Below, piece by piece: positions 5,942 through 12,457 of a stretch of 13,738 bases of DNA. The notes under the pieces are model-generated. The model searched no databases and was not told the DNA's origin. It was given only the letters and a program-made list of their open reading frames with translations. Position 1 is the stretch's first letter. The number at the start of each line of letters is the position of its first letter. Source of the stretch: QHWK01 sp035315685. GTDB lineage: Bacteria; Acidobacteriota; Vicinamibacteria; Vicinamibacterales; CAVVIG01. Location: the NCBI GenBank assembly GCA_035315685.1, contig DATFXR010000760.1:1-13738 (forward strand), read 5' to 3'. The position numbers and the translations under genes are program-made.

Positions 5942-6527
5942 GACCGCCACCGCCGCGCCACCCGCCGCCGGCCCTGCGATCGCGCGGCGGATCGCGCAAC
6001 GCCTCGGGCAGTTGCGCGGCGAACGCGGCTGGTCGCTCGACGCGCTCGCCGATCGCACCGGCATCAGCCGGGCGACGCTGTCGCGACTCGAACGGGGCGA
6101 GCTCAGTCCCACCGCCGCGATGCTCGGCACACTCTGCACGGTCTACGGCTGGACGCTGTCGCGGCTCATGGCCGACGCTGAAACGCGGCCGCCCAACGCC
6201 GTGCGCGCTGCCGACCAGGCAGCATGGACCGACCCCGAGAGCGGGTATCGACGCCGCGCGGTGTCGCCGCCGGCCGCCGGACTTCGCGGCGAGCTGGTGG
6301 AAGTCCACATGCCGGCGGGGGCGTCGGTGTCATTCGCCGCGTCGCCCGTGACCGGGCTCGAGCATCACCTCTGGATGATCGAGGGCGCGCTCACGCTCGA
6401 CGTGGAAGGCGCGGTCTTCCGGCTGCGACCAGGCGACTGCCTTCGCTACGTGCGCACCGGCTCGACCCGTTTTCAGTCCACCGGCAGGCGCGAGGCGCGA
6501 TATCTCGTTGCGATCGTGCATCCATGA
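5940..6527 (+). CDS. XRE-family transcriptional regulator with C-terminal cupin domain
   Basis: DNA-binding regulator of 195 aa. The N-terminal XRE helix-turn-helix (about 15-73) reads QRLGQLRGERGWSLDALA, then GISRATLSRLERGELSPT with the recognition helix at 42-52. The C-terminal cupin barrel (about 118-193) includes MPAGASVSFA, HHLWMIEGALTLDVEG and RLRPGDCLRY; such domains bind a small ligand or metal and modulate the regulator. ATG 5940 is the only start in frame, since TAA at 5922-5924 closes the frame upstream. GGAG abuts the ATG directly, too close for a normal ribosome site, which fits a leaderless message. Two palindromes overlap the start, indicating autoregulation. The GNAT gene follows after 7 bp and is probably its regulated partner; XRE-cupin genes are often next to acetyltransferases. 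The ligand is unknown. Confidence 0.92.
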   Translation: MTATAAPPAAGPAIARRIAQRLGQLRGERGWSLDALADRTGISRATLSRLERGELSPTAAMLGTLCTVYGWTLSRLMADAETRPPNAVRAADQAAWTDPESGYRRRAVSPPAAGLRGELVEVHMPAGASVSFAASPVTGLEHHLWMIEGALTLDVEGAVFRLRPGDCLRYVRTGSTRFQSTGRREARYLVAIVHP

Positions 6528-6534
6528 GCGCTCC

Positions 6535-7083
6535 ATGACTGCGACGTTCCCGATCGAAGAATGGCGTCCCGATCGATCCGGCGGCGGCTCGCTGGCCGAC
6601 GACCTCGACGCGCTCGCCGAGCTGTTGCGCGCGGTCGTCTACGACGGCGCCGGCGTGAGCTTCGTGGTGCCGTTTTCGCGGGACCTGGCGCGCGCGTTCT
6701 GGATCGACACGGTGCTGCCCGGCGTGCGCGCGGGTACACGTCACGTGCTCGTCGCGCGGATGGATCGCCTGATCGTCGGCACGGTGCAGATCGATTGCGC
6801 CACTCCGCCCAACCAGCGGCACCGCGCGGAGGTGCTGAAGATGCTGGTCCATCCGTCAGCGCGCCGCCGCGGCATCGCCCGCGCGCTGATGATCGCGCTC
6901 GAATCAATCGCGGCGGCGCATGGGCGGACGCTGCTCACGCTGGACACCTGGACGGGCAGCCACGCCGAACGGCTCTACCAGTCGCTCGGCTACACCACGG
7001 TCGGCGTGATCCCGCGCTACGCACGCGGCTCGCTCACGCCCGACCTCGAGCCGGCAACGTTCATGTACAAGGAGCTTGCGTAG
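6535..7083 (+). CDS. GNAT-family N-acetyltransferase
   Basis: Acetyl-CoA dependent N-acetyltransferase, 182 aa, cytoplasmic. The acetyl-CoA binding motif A is at 101-120: LKMLVHPSARRRGIARALM, where RRRGIA is the pyrophosphate-binding turn. Motif B follows as LLTLDTWTGSHAERLYQSLGY (133-153), typical of GNATs that act on small molecules or antibiotics. The acceptor cannot be deduced. ATG 6508 is also in frame but lies inside the regulator gene; ATG 6535 gives no overlap and starts a natural-looking N-terminus (MTATFPIEEW), so it is preferred. No clear Shine-Dalgarno is present for either. It forms an operon with the XRE-cupin gene. Its TAG stop is followed within 6 nt by a G-rich 9-bp repeat. 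Confidence 0.9.
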   Translation: MTATFPIEEWRPDRSGGGSLADDLDALAELLRAVVYDGAGVSFVVPFSRDLARAFWIDTVLPGVRAGTRHVLVARMDRLIVGTVQIDCATPPNQRHRAEVLKMLVHPSARRRGIARALMIALESIAAAHGRTLLTLDTWTGSHAERLYQSLGYTTVGVIPRYARGSLTPDLEPATFMYKELA

Positions 7084-7088
7084 CCCGC

Positions 7089-7219
7089 GCGGGTCTGGCG
7101 GGACAGGCGGGTCTGGCAGGTCGCAGCGAAACAGCGATCGCATGGTCGACCACCCGCCCGGACCGGCCCGACCGGCCCGACCTGCCCGACCTACCCGACC
7201 TGCCCGACCTGCCCGACCT
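7089..7219. repeat. Complementary arms of 9-bp tandem repeats between convergent genes
   Basis: The left arm (7089-7124) has four 9-bp units on plus: gcgggtctg, gcgggacag, gcgggtctg, gcaggtcgc. The right arm (7166-7219) has six units, mostly gcccgacct, preceded by a 10-nt variant at 7156. The reverse complement of the right unit (aggtcgggc) resembles the left unit, so both arms can pair across about 40 nt into a long hairpin. The last right unit runs into the stop codon of the DUF5916 gene (CTA at 7218-7220). The structure may serve as a bidirectional transcription terminator for the GNAT and DUF5916 genes; no T-tract is present. Confidence 0.8.
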
Positions 7220-9470
7220 AGCGCTGAAACGCATACGAGACCTTCACGAAGAACTGCCGGGCGGACTTCTCGAGCCGCTCGAGATCGCTCAGCTCCCGAT
7301 CGTCGCCATAGCCGACGAACATCACCGACTGCCAATTGACTTTGTAGGCGAGCAGCATCTGGCCGCTGAACGTCGCCGAGTGCGGGGCGACGACGGACGT
7401 GTACAACGCTGGCGTACGATCGGTGGACACGTACTGGGCGATGCCGCGTACGAAGAGGCGCGAGGTGAACGTGTAGGTGCTGCGCAGGCGCGACACCCGC
7501 GCGATGAACAACCGGTCGCTGCCGGTCCCGTCCACGTCAACGTTGACCCATCGCTGGTTCTGCACGATCGCGAGATCGAGATGATCGGTCGGGTTCAGCT
7601 GCGCACTCAGGTTCAGCGTCGTCCCCGTGCCGGGGCGCCCGTTGTCGAAATCGATCTCCTGTCCGGTGGTGCCGTCGACCGCGAGCTTCGTCACGCGCCG
7701 CGACGGGCTGAACTGCGCGACGAATCCGAACTGGCGTCGTCCGATCGGGCTCGGGCCCGCGCGAATCACATCGTCGATGTAGCGCAGCTGGACGAAGCCG
7801 TTGAACCGCGTGTCCATGCCGAAGCCCGGAAAGAAACTGCGGCTGATCAGGGCGCCGCGCCGGTCCTCCTGGTAGTCGAGGTTCGCGAACGTCCGCAGCC
7901 GCCGCACGAATCCAGTCGGCCGGAACGTCCATCCGGTGGTGCCGACCCCTCCGCGGTAGCCGACCTGCGGCACGAAGCCGACATCCGCGCGAAAGTCGCT
8001 GCCGACGTCCTTGTACTGCACCGACGCGTCGTAGTGCGTCGTGTTGTGGTCCCACTGCGCGAGCGCCGCGTGCGATCCGAACGACTGCCCGTTCCACTCG
8101 TCCGCCAGGTCGGGTCGATCCGGCGCCTGCGAGTGACTCAGCAGCCATTGACCGGTCACGATGTCGCTGGCAGAGGCACGCCATTGAAAGTCTGGTCCGA
8201 TGACCCGATTATGAAAGGGCTCGCCCCGTCCCTCACGATCGGTGAGCAGCAGGCCGACGAACGACAATCCGATCTCGCGCTTCGCGCGCGCGACGAGTAC
8301 CGTCGACGCGAAGTCCTGCGGAGCCAGCGACGATTCATTCGGTCCCGGCAGAATCACGCTTCCGCCGCCGTTATCGGCCGTGACCAGTGCCGTGTAGCGG
8401 ACGCCGCCGCTCTTCCCGGTGAGCCGTCCACCCCACTGCGGCGCGGTCATCGTGCGCGTATAGACCGCCTGAATCGGCGTCTGAAACAGATCGACGCCTT
8501 CGAGAAAAAATGGCCGCTTCTCGGGATAGAACAGCGCGAATCGCTCGTTGGCCGAGATTTGCGCGACGTCCGACTCCACCTGTGAGAAGTCCGGCTTCAC
8601 CGTCGCGTCGATCGCGTTGTCTGCCGTGGGCGTGTACTTCACGTCGATGCCGGCATGCGGCTTCACGCGATCGGCGACCAGCGGCGATCCGAGATCGCCG
8701 GTCGGTCGCTCGTCGAGGCTCGCACTCACATACGGCGCAGCAACCAGGTGTCCACCTGCAGGGAGGCGTTCGAGGCCGACCAGGATGTTCGACCGGCAGA
8801 TGAAACAATTGCCGCCGCGCGGCAATTGCGCGGAGAAGAACTGATAGTGATAGTCGCGCGGATAGTTCCGGTACAGCAGGATGCGCCACGTTTGCGGGTC
8901 GGTCTGACGATAGCGAAGCGAGCTGAACGGGATCCTGATCTCGAGCGTCCAGCCGCGATCGCTGATCTTCGTCGCCGATTCCCAGAAGAAATCAGGCGAC
9001 GAATCCTCGCCCGACGCATCGTCGGTGACCGAGTCGTACTGGATGTTGTGGGGCGTGACGACGAAGAAGGTGGCCGTCCGGCCGGTGTTGCCGGCGTCGA
9101 CGATGACGCCGCCGTAATCGTTGTAGCCGTTGCCGATGTTGTCGCGATCGGCATAGGGGGCGCGGATTCGCGACGGATCCGGATCGTCGAACTCGAAGGC
9201 GGCGTAAAAGAATCGATCGTCGTAGGTCAGGTAGCCGACATTACGCACCGCCGGGTCCGTATTATCGCCTGGTTGCGTCTCGTACCAGCGCGTCACACGC
9301 GCGGCCCCGCGCCACCCTTCATCGCTGAGATCGCCGTCGATGGTGATGCCGCCGGTAGCGCGCGTGATCCGAATGGTCTCGCCCGACAGTGCTGACTGTG
9401 CGGCGGCCGCGGCGACGCCGACGGCGAGCTGAGCCGCAGCCATCACGATCACCAGAGGTGGCCACGACAT
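7218..9470 (-). CDS. DUF5916 / CBM9-like domain outer-membrane protein
   Basis: Large exported protein, 750 aa, of the family with an N-terminal CBM9/DOMON-like beta-sandwich and a C-terminal DUF5916 barrel. Residues 1-25 are a hydrophobic signal sequence ending in AAAAAQ; the n-region lacks a positive charge, which is unusual, so the exact start is a little uncertain. The CBM9-like domain covers about 33-185 (ITIDGDLSDEGW; FFYAAFEFDDPD; TLEIRIPFSSL). GGNCFICRSN (219-228) holds a CxxC pair. The family signature NERFALFYPEKRPFFLEG is at 308-325. The remainder alternates polar and hydrophobic residues and ends in KVSYAFQR, as expected for beta-strands of an outer-membrane barrel. The function of the family is not settled; roles in uptake or binding of oligosaccharides or other substrates are suggested only by the fold. 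It is divergent from the efflux operon, with 80 bp between. Confidence 0.93.
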   Translation of the reverse strand: MSWPPLVIVMAAAQLAVGVAAAAAQSALSGETIRITRATGGITIDGDLSDEGWRGAARVTRWYETQPGDNTDPAVRNVGYLTYDDRFFYAAFEFDDPDPSRIRAPYADRDNIGNGYNDYGGVIVDAGNTGRTATFFVVTPHNIQYDSVTDDASGEDSSPDFFWESATKISDRGWTLEIRIPFSSLRYRQTDPQTWRILLYRNYPRDYHYQFFSAQLPRGGNCFICRSNILVGLERLPAGGHLVAAPYVSASLDERPTGDLGSPLVADRVKPHAGIDVKYTPTADNAIDATVKPDFSQVESDVAQISANERFALFYPEKRPFFLEGVDLFQTPIQAVYTRTMTAPQWGGRLTGKSGGVRYTALVTADNGGGSVILPGPNESSLAPQDFASTVLVARAKREIGLSFVGLLLTDREGRGEPFHNRVIGPDFQWRASASDIVTGQWLLSHSQAPDRPDLADEWNGQSFGSHAALAQWDHNTTHYDASVQYKDVGSDFRADVGFVPQVGYRGGVGTTGWTFRPTGFVRRLRTFANLDYQEDRRGALISRSFFPGFGMDTRFNGFVQLRYIDDVIRAGPSPIGRRQFGFVAQFSPSRRVTKLAVDGTTGQEIDFDNGRPGTGTTLNLSAQLNPTDHLDLAIVQNQRWVNVDVDGTGSDRLFIARVSRLRSTYTFTSRLFVRGIAQYVSTDRTPALYTSVVAPHSATFSGQMLLAYKVNWQSVMFVGYGDDRELSDLERLEKSARQFFVKVSYAFQR

Positions 9471-9550
9471 GTTCAGTCTTAGACGGCGGCGCGCAGGCGG
9501 GAGGTCGGTCAGACGCGGCGGAGATTCGTAGTACTCTAGATGATTGCGAT

Positions 9551-11029
9551 ATGAACAATCGTCGATATCTCTGCGCTACTCCCCGCCTTCTCGTCGTGCT
9601 CGGCGCTGCGCTCCTGCTCCCGACCATCGCCGCTGGTCAGATCCCGCCGCCACCGACGTTCAGCACTCCGCCGCTGCGGCCGGCGCCACAGGCGCCGTTG
9701 CCGCAAGGGACGTTTCTCGGCGGCGTCCCGACGGGCACGTCGACCGGCGCCGTCGTGACCCTCTCGGTGGTCGATGCGATTCTCCGCGCGCTCGAGCACA
9801 ACCTCGGTGTGCTCATGGCGGAGGAAGCCGTCGGCCGCGCGCAGGGCAGCCGCTATCGCGCGCTCGCCGAGCTGCTGCCGAACGTGAACGGACGCGTCAG
9901 TGAGACGCGGCAGATCATCAATCTCGCCGCGTTCGGATTCAGCGGCGGTCCAGGGACGCCATTCGAAGGCATCCCGCCGCTGATCGGGCCCTTCAACGTG
10001 TTCGATGCGCGCGTCTACCTGAGTCAGTCGGTGCTCGATCTCGCCGCGTTGAACAGCAAGCGCGCCGAGGAGCACAACGTCGAAGCCGCCCGGCTCAGCC
10101 ACCAGAGCGCGCGCGACTTCGTCATCCATGTCGCCGGCAATCTCTACATCCAGGCGCTCGCGGCGTCGGCGCGCGTCGATTCGGCGCGCACGCAGCAGCA
10201 GACCGCGCAGGCGCTCTACAACCAGGCGCTCGATTTGAAACAGGGCGGCGTGATCGCGGGGATCGACGTGCTCCGCGCCGAGGTGCAGCTGAACGCCCAG
10301 ACGCAGCGTGCGACGATTGCGGTCAACGAGTTCGAGAAGGCAAAACTGTCGCTGGCCCGGGTGATCGGCCTTCCGCTGGGACAGCCGTTCGCGCTCGACA
10401 CGAATCTGCCGGATTTGCCGGCGAGCGACATGTCGTTCGACTCGGCGGTGGAGCTGGCATACCGGACGCGTCCCGACTATCTCGCCTCGCTCGAGCGGAT
10501 CCGCAGCGCTGAGGCGGAACGGGAGTCGGCGCGCGGCAGCAATCTGCCGTCGGTCCGCGTCAACGCCGACTACGGCGCGATCGGCCTCGCCGCGGCCGAC
10601 GCCCAGGCGACCTACGCGGTGATGGGCGCCGTGAACGTCCCGATCTTTCAAGGCAATAGAGCGAAGGGACGGCTTCTCGAGGCAGACGCCGATCTGCGGA
10701 ACCGCCGCTCGGAGGCGGAAGATTTGAAGGCGTCGATCTACTACGAAGTCCGCGGCGCCTACCTCGACATCGAGGCGACAGCGCAGCAGCTCTCGGTCGC
10801 CGGCAAGGCGCGCGACCTCGCAGCGCAGCAGCTCACTCAGGCGCGCGATCGCTTCGCCGCCGGCGTCGCCAGCAACATCGAAGTGGTCCAGGCACAGGAT
10901 GCCGTCGCGCTGGCCAGCGAACAGTTCATCGCCGCACAGTACGGCTACGCGCTGGCGAAGGGCGCCCTGGTCCGCGGCGTCGGCGCCTCGCAGGAGGCGC
11001 TGCGACAGCTTCTCGGAGGGCCGCGCTGA
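9551..11029 (+). CDS. TolC-type outer-membrane efflux protein
   Basis: Outer-membrane channel of the OEP/TolC family, 492 aa, forming the exit duct of a tripartite pump. A signal peptide covers 1-29 (NNRRY start, hydrophobic LLVVLGAALLLP, cut near AAG-Q). A proline-rich linker follows at 31-60. Two OEP repeats lie at about 70-275 and 295-485. They show the family's internal duplication, for example ALYNQALDLKQGGVIAGIDV against QLTQARDRFAAGVASNIEVV. The start was chosen at ATG 9551 because it begins the signal peptide; the frame is open upstream but there would overlap the divergent gene. ATG at 9540 is in another frame and stops at once. No clear Shine-Dalgarno is seen. The stop overlaps the next start by one base (TGATG), so it is coupled to the EmrA-like gene. 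Confidence 0.94.
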   Translation: MNNRRYLCATPRLLVVLGAALLLPTIAAGQIPPPPTFSTPPLRPAPQAPLPQGTFLGGVPTGTSTGAVVTLSVVDAILRALEHNLGVLMAEEAVGRAQGSRYRALAELLPNVNGRVSETRQIINLAAFGFSGGPGTPFEGIPPLIGPFNVFDARVYLSQSVLDLAALNSKRAEEHNVEAARLSHQSARDFVIHVAGNLYIQALAASARVDSARTQQQTAQALYNQALDLKQGGVIAGIDVLRAEVQLNAQTQRATIAVNEFEKAKLSLARVIGLPLGQPFALDTNLPDLPASDMSFDSAVELAYRTRPDYLASLERIRSAEAERESARGSNLPSVRVNADYGAIGLAAADAQATYAVMGAVNVPIFQGNRAKGRLLEADADLRNRRSEAEDLKASIYYEVRGAYLDIEATAQQLSVAGKARDLAAQQLTQARDRFAAGVASNIEVVQAQDAVALASEQFIAAQYGYALAKGALVRGVGASQEALRQLLGGPR

Positions 11030-12270
11030 TGGCCGAGCAGGTGGTCGTCGACAAACCCTCGCTCCTGGCACAGCCGCGGGTGCGCATCGGCATCGTGGTC
11101 GCCCTGCTCGCGGCCGGCGGCGTCGCCCTGTGGCTGTTTCTCACCGGCGGCCGGGAATCGACCGACGATGCGCAGATCGATGCGCACCTCACGCAGATCG
11201 CTGCACGCGTCGGCGGCACGATCACCAAGATCCTGATCAACGACAACCAGCTGGTCGAGGCCGGCACGGTGCTGGTCGAACTCGATCCGCGCGACTATCA
11301 GGTGGCCGTCGACAAGATGCGGGCAGAGCTCGCCGATGCCGAGGCGACCGCGCTGGCCGCGCAGTCGAACGTGCCAATCACCTCGGCCGCGGCCAACAGC
11401 AACGTCACCACCGCGCGCGGCGGCGTGACACAGGCGCAGAGCGGCGTCGCCGCGGCGGAAAAAGAAGTCGAGGCCGCCCGGGCGAGGCTCGTCACTGCAC
11501 AGGCACGACAGCGCGAGGCGGACGCCAACGCCACGAAAGCGGCGCGCGACGTGGAGCGGCTGCGCGGACTGCTCGCGAAGGACGAGGTATCGCAGCAGCA
11601 GTTCGACACGACATCGGCGGCGGCGGACGCGCAGCGTGCGGCCGCCGACTCGGTCCGATCGCAGGTCGCCGAAGCAGAGGCGGGCATCCGCGTCGCCGAG
11701 AGCAAGTTGGCGCAGGCCCGAGCCGGCGAACAGCAGGCGCATGCCGAGCTGCAGAGTGCGCAGACGGCCCCGTCGCAAATCGCCGCGACCCGTGCGCGGG
11801 CGTCGTCGGCTGAAGCGCACGTCCAGACGGCGCGCGCGAACCTCGCGCAGGCGGAGCTCAACCTTCAGTACGCCGTCGTCACGGCCCCGGTGCGTGGCGT
11901 CGTCTCGAAGAAGGGCATCAACGTCGGCCAGGTCGTGGCGCAGGGCCAGCCGCTCCTCGCGATCGTGCAGCTCGACGACGTCTGGGTGACCGCGAACTTC
12001 AAAGAGACGCAGCTGAAAAGCGTGCGTCCCGGGCAGCGTGCGTCGTTCGACGTCGACGCGCTCGGCGGGCGCGACTTCAAGGGGAAGGTCGACTCGATCG
12101 CCGGCGCCACCGGCGCGCGATTCAGCCTGCTGCCTCCTGAAAACGCGACCGGCAACTTCGTGAAAGTGGTCCAGCGCGTGCCCGTGAAAATCGTGCTGGA
12201 ACCCGGTCAGGATCCCGAGCATCTGCTGCGACCGGGGATGTCGGTGAACGCGACGGTGTATGCGAAATAG
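11029..12270 (+). CDS. EmrA/HlyD-type membrane fusion protein
   Basis: Periplasmic adaptor linking an inner-membrane transporter to the TolC-type channel, 413 aa. A short cytoplasmic N-terminus precedes one membrane segment (about 19-39). The first half of the lipoyl domain is TQIAARVGGTITKILINDNQ (55-74). A long alanine-rich coiled-coil hairpin spans about 91-278. The second lipoyl half and barrel follow, with VWVTANFKETQL (318-329) and FSLLPPENATGNFVKV (365-380), both characteristic of EmrA-like adaptors of DHA2 transporters. GGAGGG lies 8 nt before the ATG, and the start overlaps the upstream stop by one base. The next gene encodes the matching EmrB-like pump. Export of hydrophobic drugs is inferred from the family. 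Confidence 0.95.
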   Translation: MAEQVVVDKPSLLAQPRVRIGIVVALLAAGGVALWLFLTGGRESTDDAQIDAHLTQIAARVGGTITKILINDNQLVEAGTVLVELDPRDYQVAVDKMRAELADAEATALAAQSNVPITSAAANSNVTTARGGVTQAQSGVAAAEKEVEAARARLVTAQARQREADANATKAARDVERLRGLLAKDEVSQQQFDTTSAAADAQRAAADSVRSQVAEAEAGIRVAESKLAQARAGEQQAHAELQSAQTAPSQIAATRARASSAEAHVQTARANLAQAELNLQYAVVTAPVRGVVSKKGINVGQVVAQGQPLLAIVQLDDVWVTANFKETQLKSVRPGQRASFDVDALGGRDFKGKVDSIAGATGARFSLLPPENATGNFVKVVQRVPVKIVLEPGQDPEHLLRPGMSVNATVYAK

Positions 12271-12352
12271 GGGCTCGGGGCTGGGACCTGGGGGCTGGGG
12301 CTCGGAGGCTGGAGACTGGAAGCTGCGGGCTGGGAGCTAGCTGCATTTTGAG
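12270..12352 (+). repeat. G-rich heptad-like repeat directly after the emrA-like stop
   Basis: Degenerate units of about GGGGCTG or GGAGACTG begin at the stop codon (TAGGGGCTCGGGG). G runs at 12270-12273, 12277-12280, 12283-12285, 12290-12294 and 12297-12300 fit a G-quadruplex pattern on the coding strand, hence in the mRNA. The tract ends GGGAGCTAGC, an AT-rich stretch and TTGAG, like the repeat at 4301-4321. It lies inside an otherwise tight efflux operon. Confidence 0.75.
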
Positions 12353-12358
12353 CGGGTG

Positions 12359-12394
12359 TCTTCGTAGCGCGAGGCTAAGGTCTTCGTAGCGCGA
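12359..12394 (+). repeat. Direct repeat of a 14-mer with 22-bp period
   Basis: TCTTCGTAGCGCGA occurs at 12359-12372 and again at 12381-12394. A degenerate third copy (TTCAGCGCGAGGCT) lies at 12441-12454 and includes the GAGG ribosome site of the emrB-like gene. GGCTAAG after the first copy is complementary to CTTTAGCC (12398-12405), allowing an internal hairpin. Confidence 0.65.
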
Positions 12395-12411
12395 ACGCTT
12401 TAGCCGAGCGT

Positions 12412-12437
12412 CACCCAGTCCCCAGTCCCCAGTCCCC
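12412..12437 (+). repeat. C-rich 7-bp tandem repeat before the emrB-like gene
   Basis: Three exact 7-bp units CAGTCCC stand at 12416-12422, 12423-12429 and 12430-12436. The complement (GGGACTG) matches the style of the G-rich tract at 12270-12340, so the two arms can pair in the intercistronic RNA. Confidence 0.7.
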
Positions 12438-12457
12438 GGATTCAGCGCGAGGCTGCG

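Noticed and set aside
7156..7219. Tandem 9-bp repeat as a CRISPR array or a coding Pro-Asp-Leu repeat
   Set aside because: Units are contiguous without spacers, and the tract lies between two stop codons with its complement nearby, so it is an intergenic repeat.
6561..8585. Plus-strand open frame of 674 codons across the GNAT gene and into the DUF5916 gene
   Set aside because: It overlaps two well-supported genes in other frames and crosses the intergenic repeat, reading it as a Pro-Asp-Leu/Arg repeat. No family features.
9471..9550. Promoters for the divergent DUF5916 and efflux genes
   Set aside because: The 80-bp gap must contain control signals, but I found no -35/-10 pair or operator good enough to list.
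9536..11071. Minus-strand open frame of 511 codons opposite the TolC-type gene
   Set aside because: Arg-rich shadow with no motif; the plus strand carries a full outer-membrane efflux protein with signal peptide.
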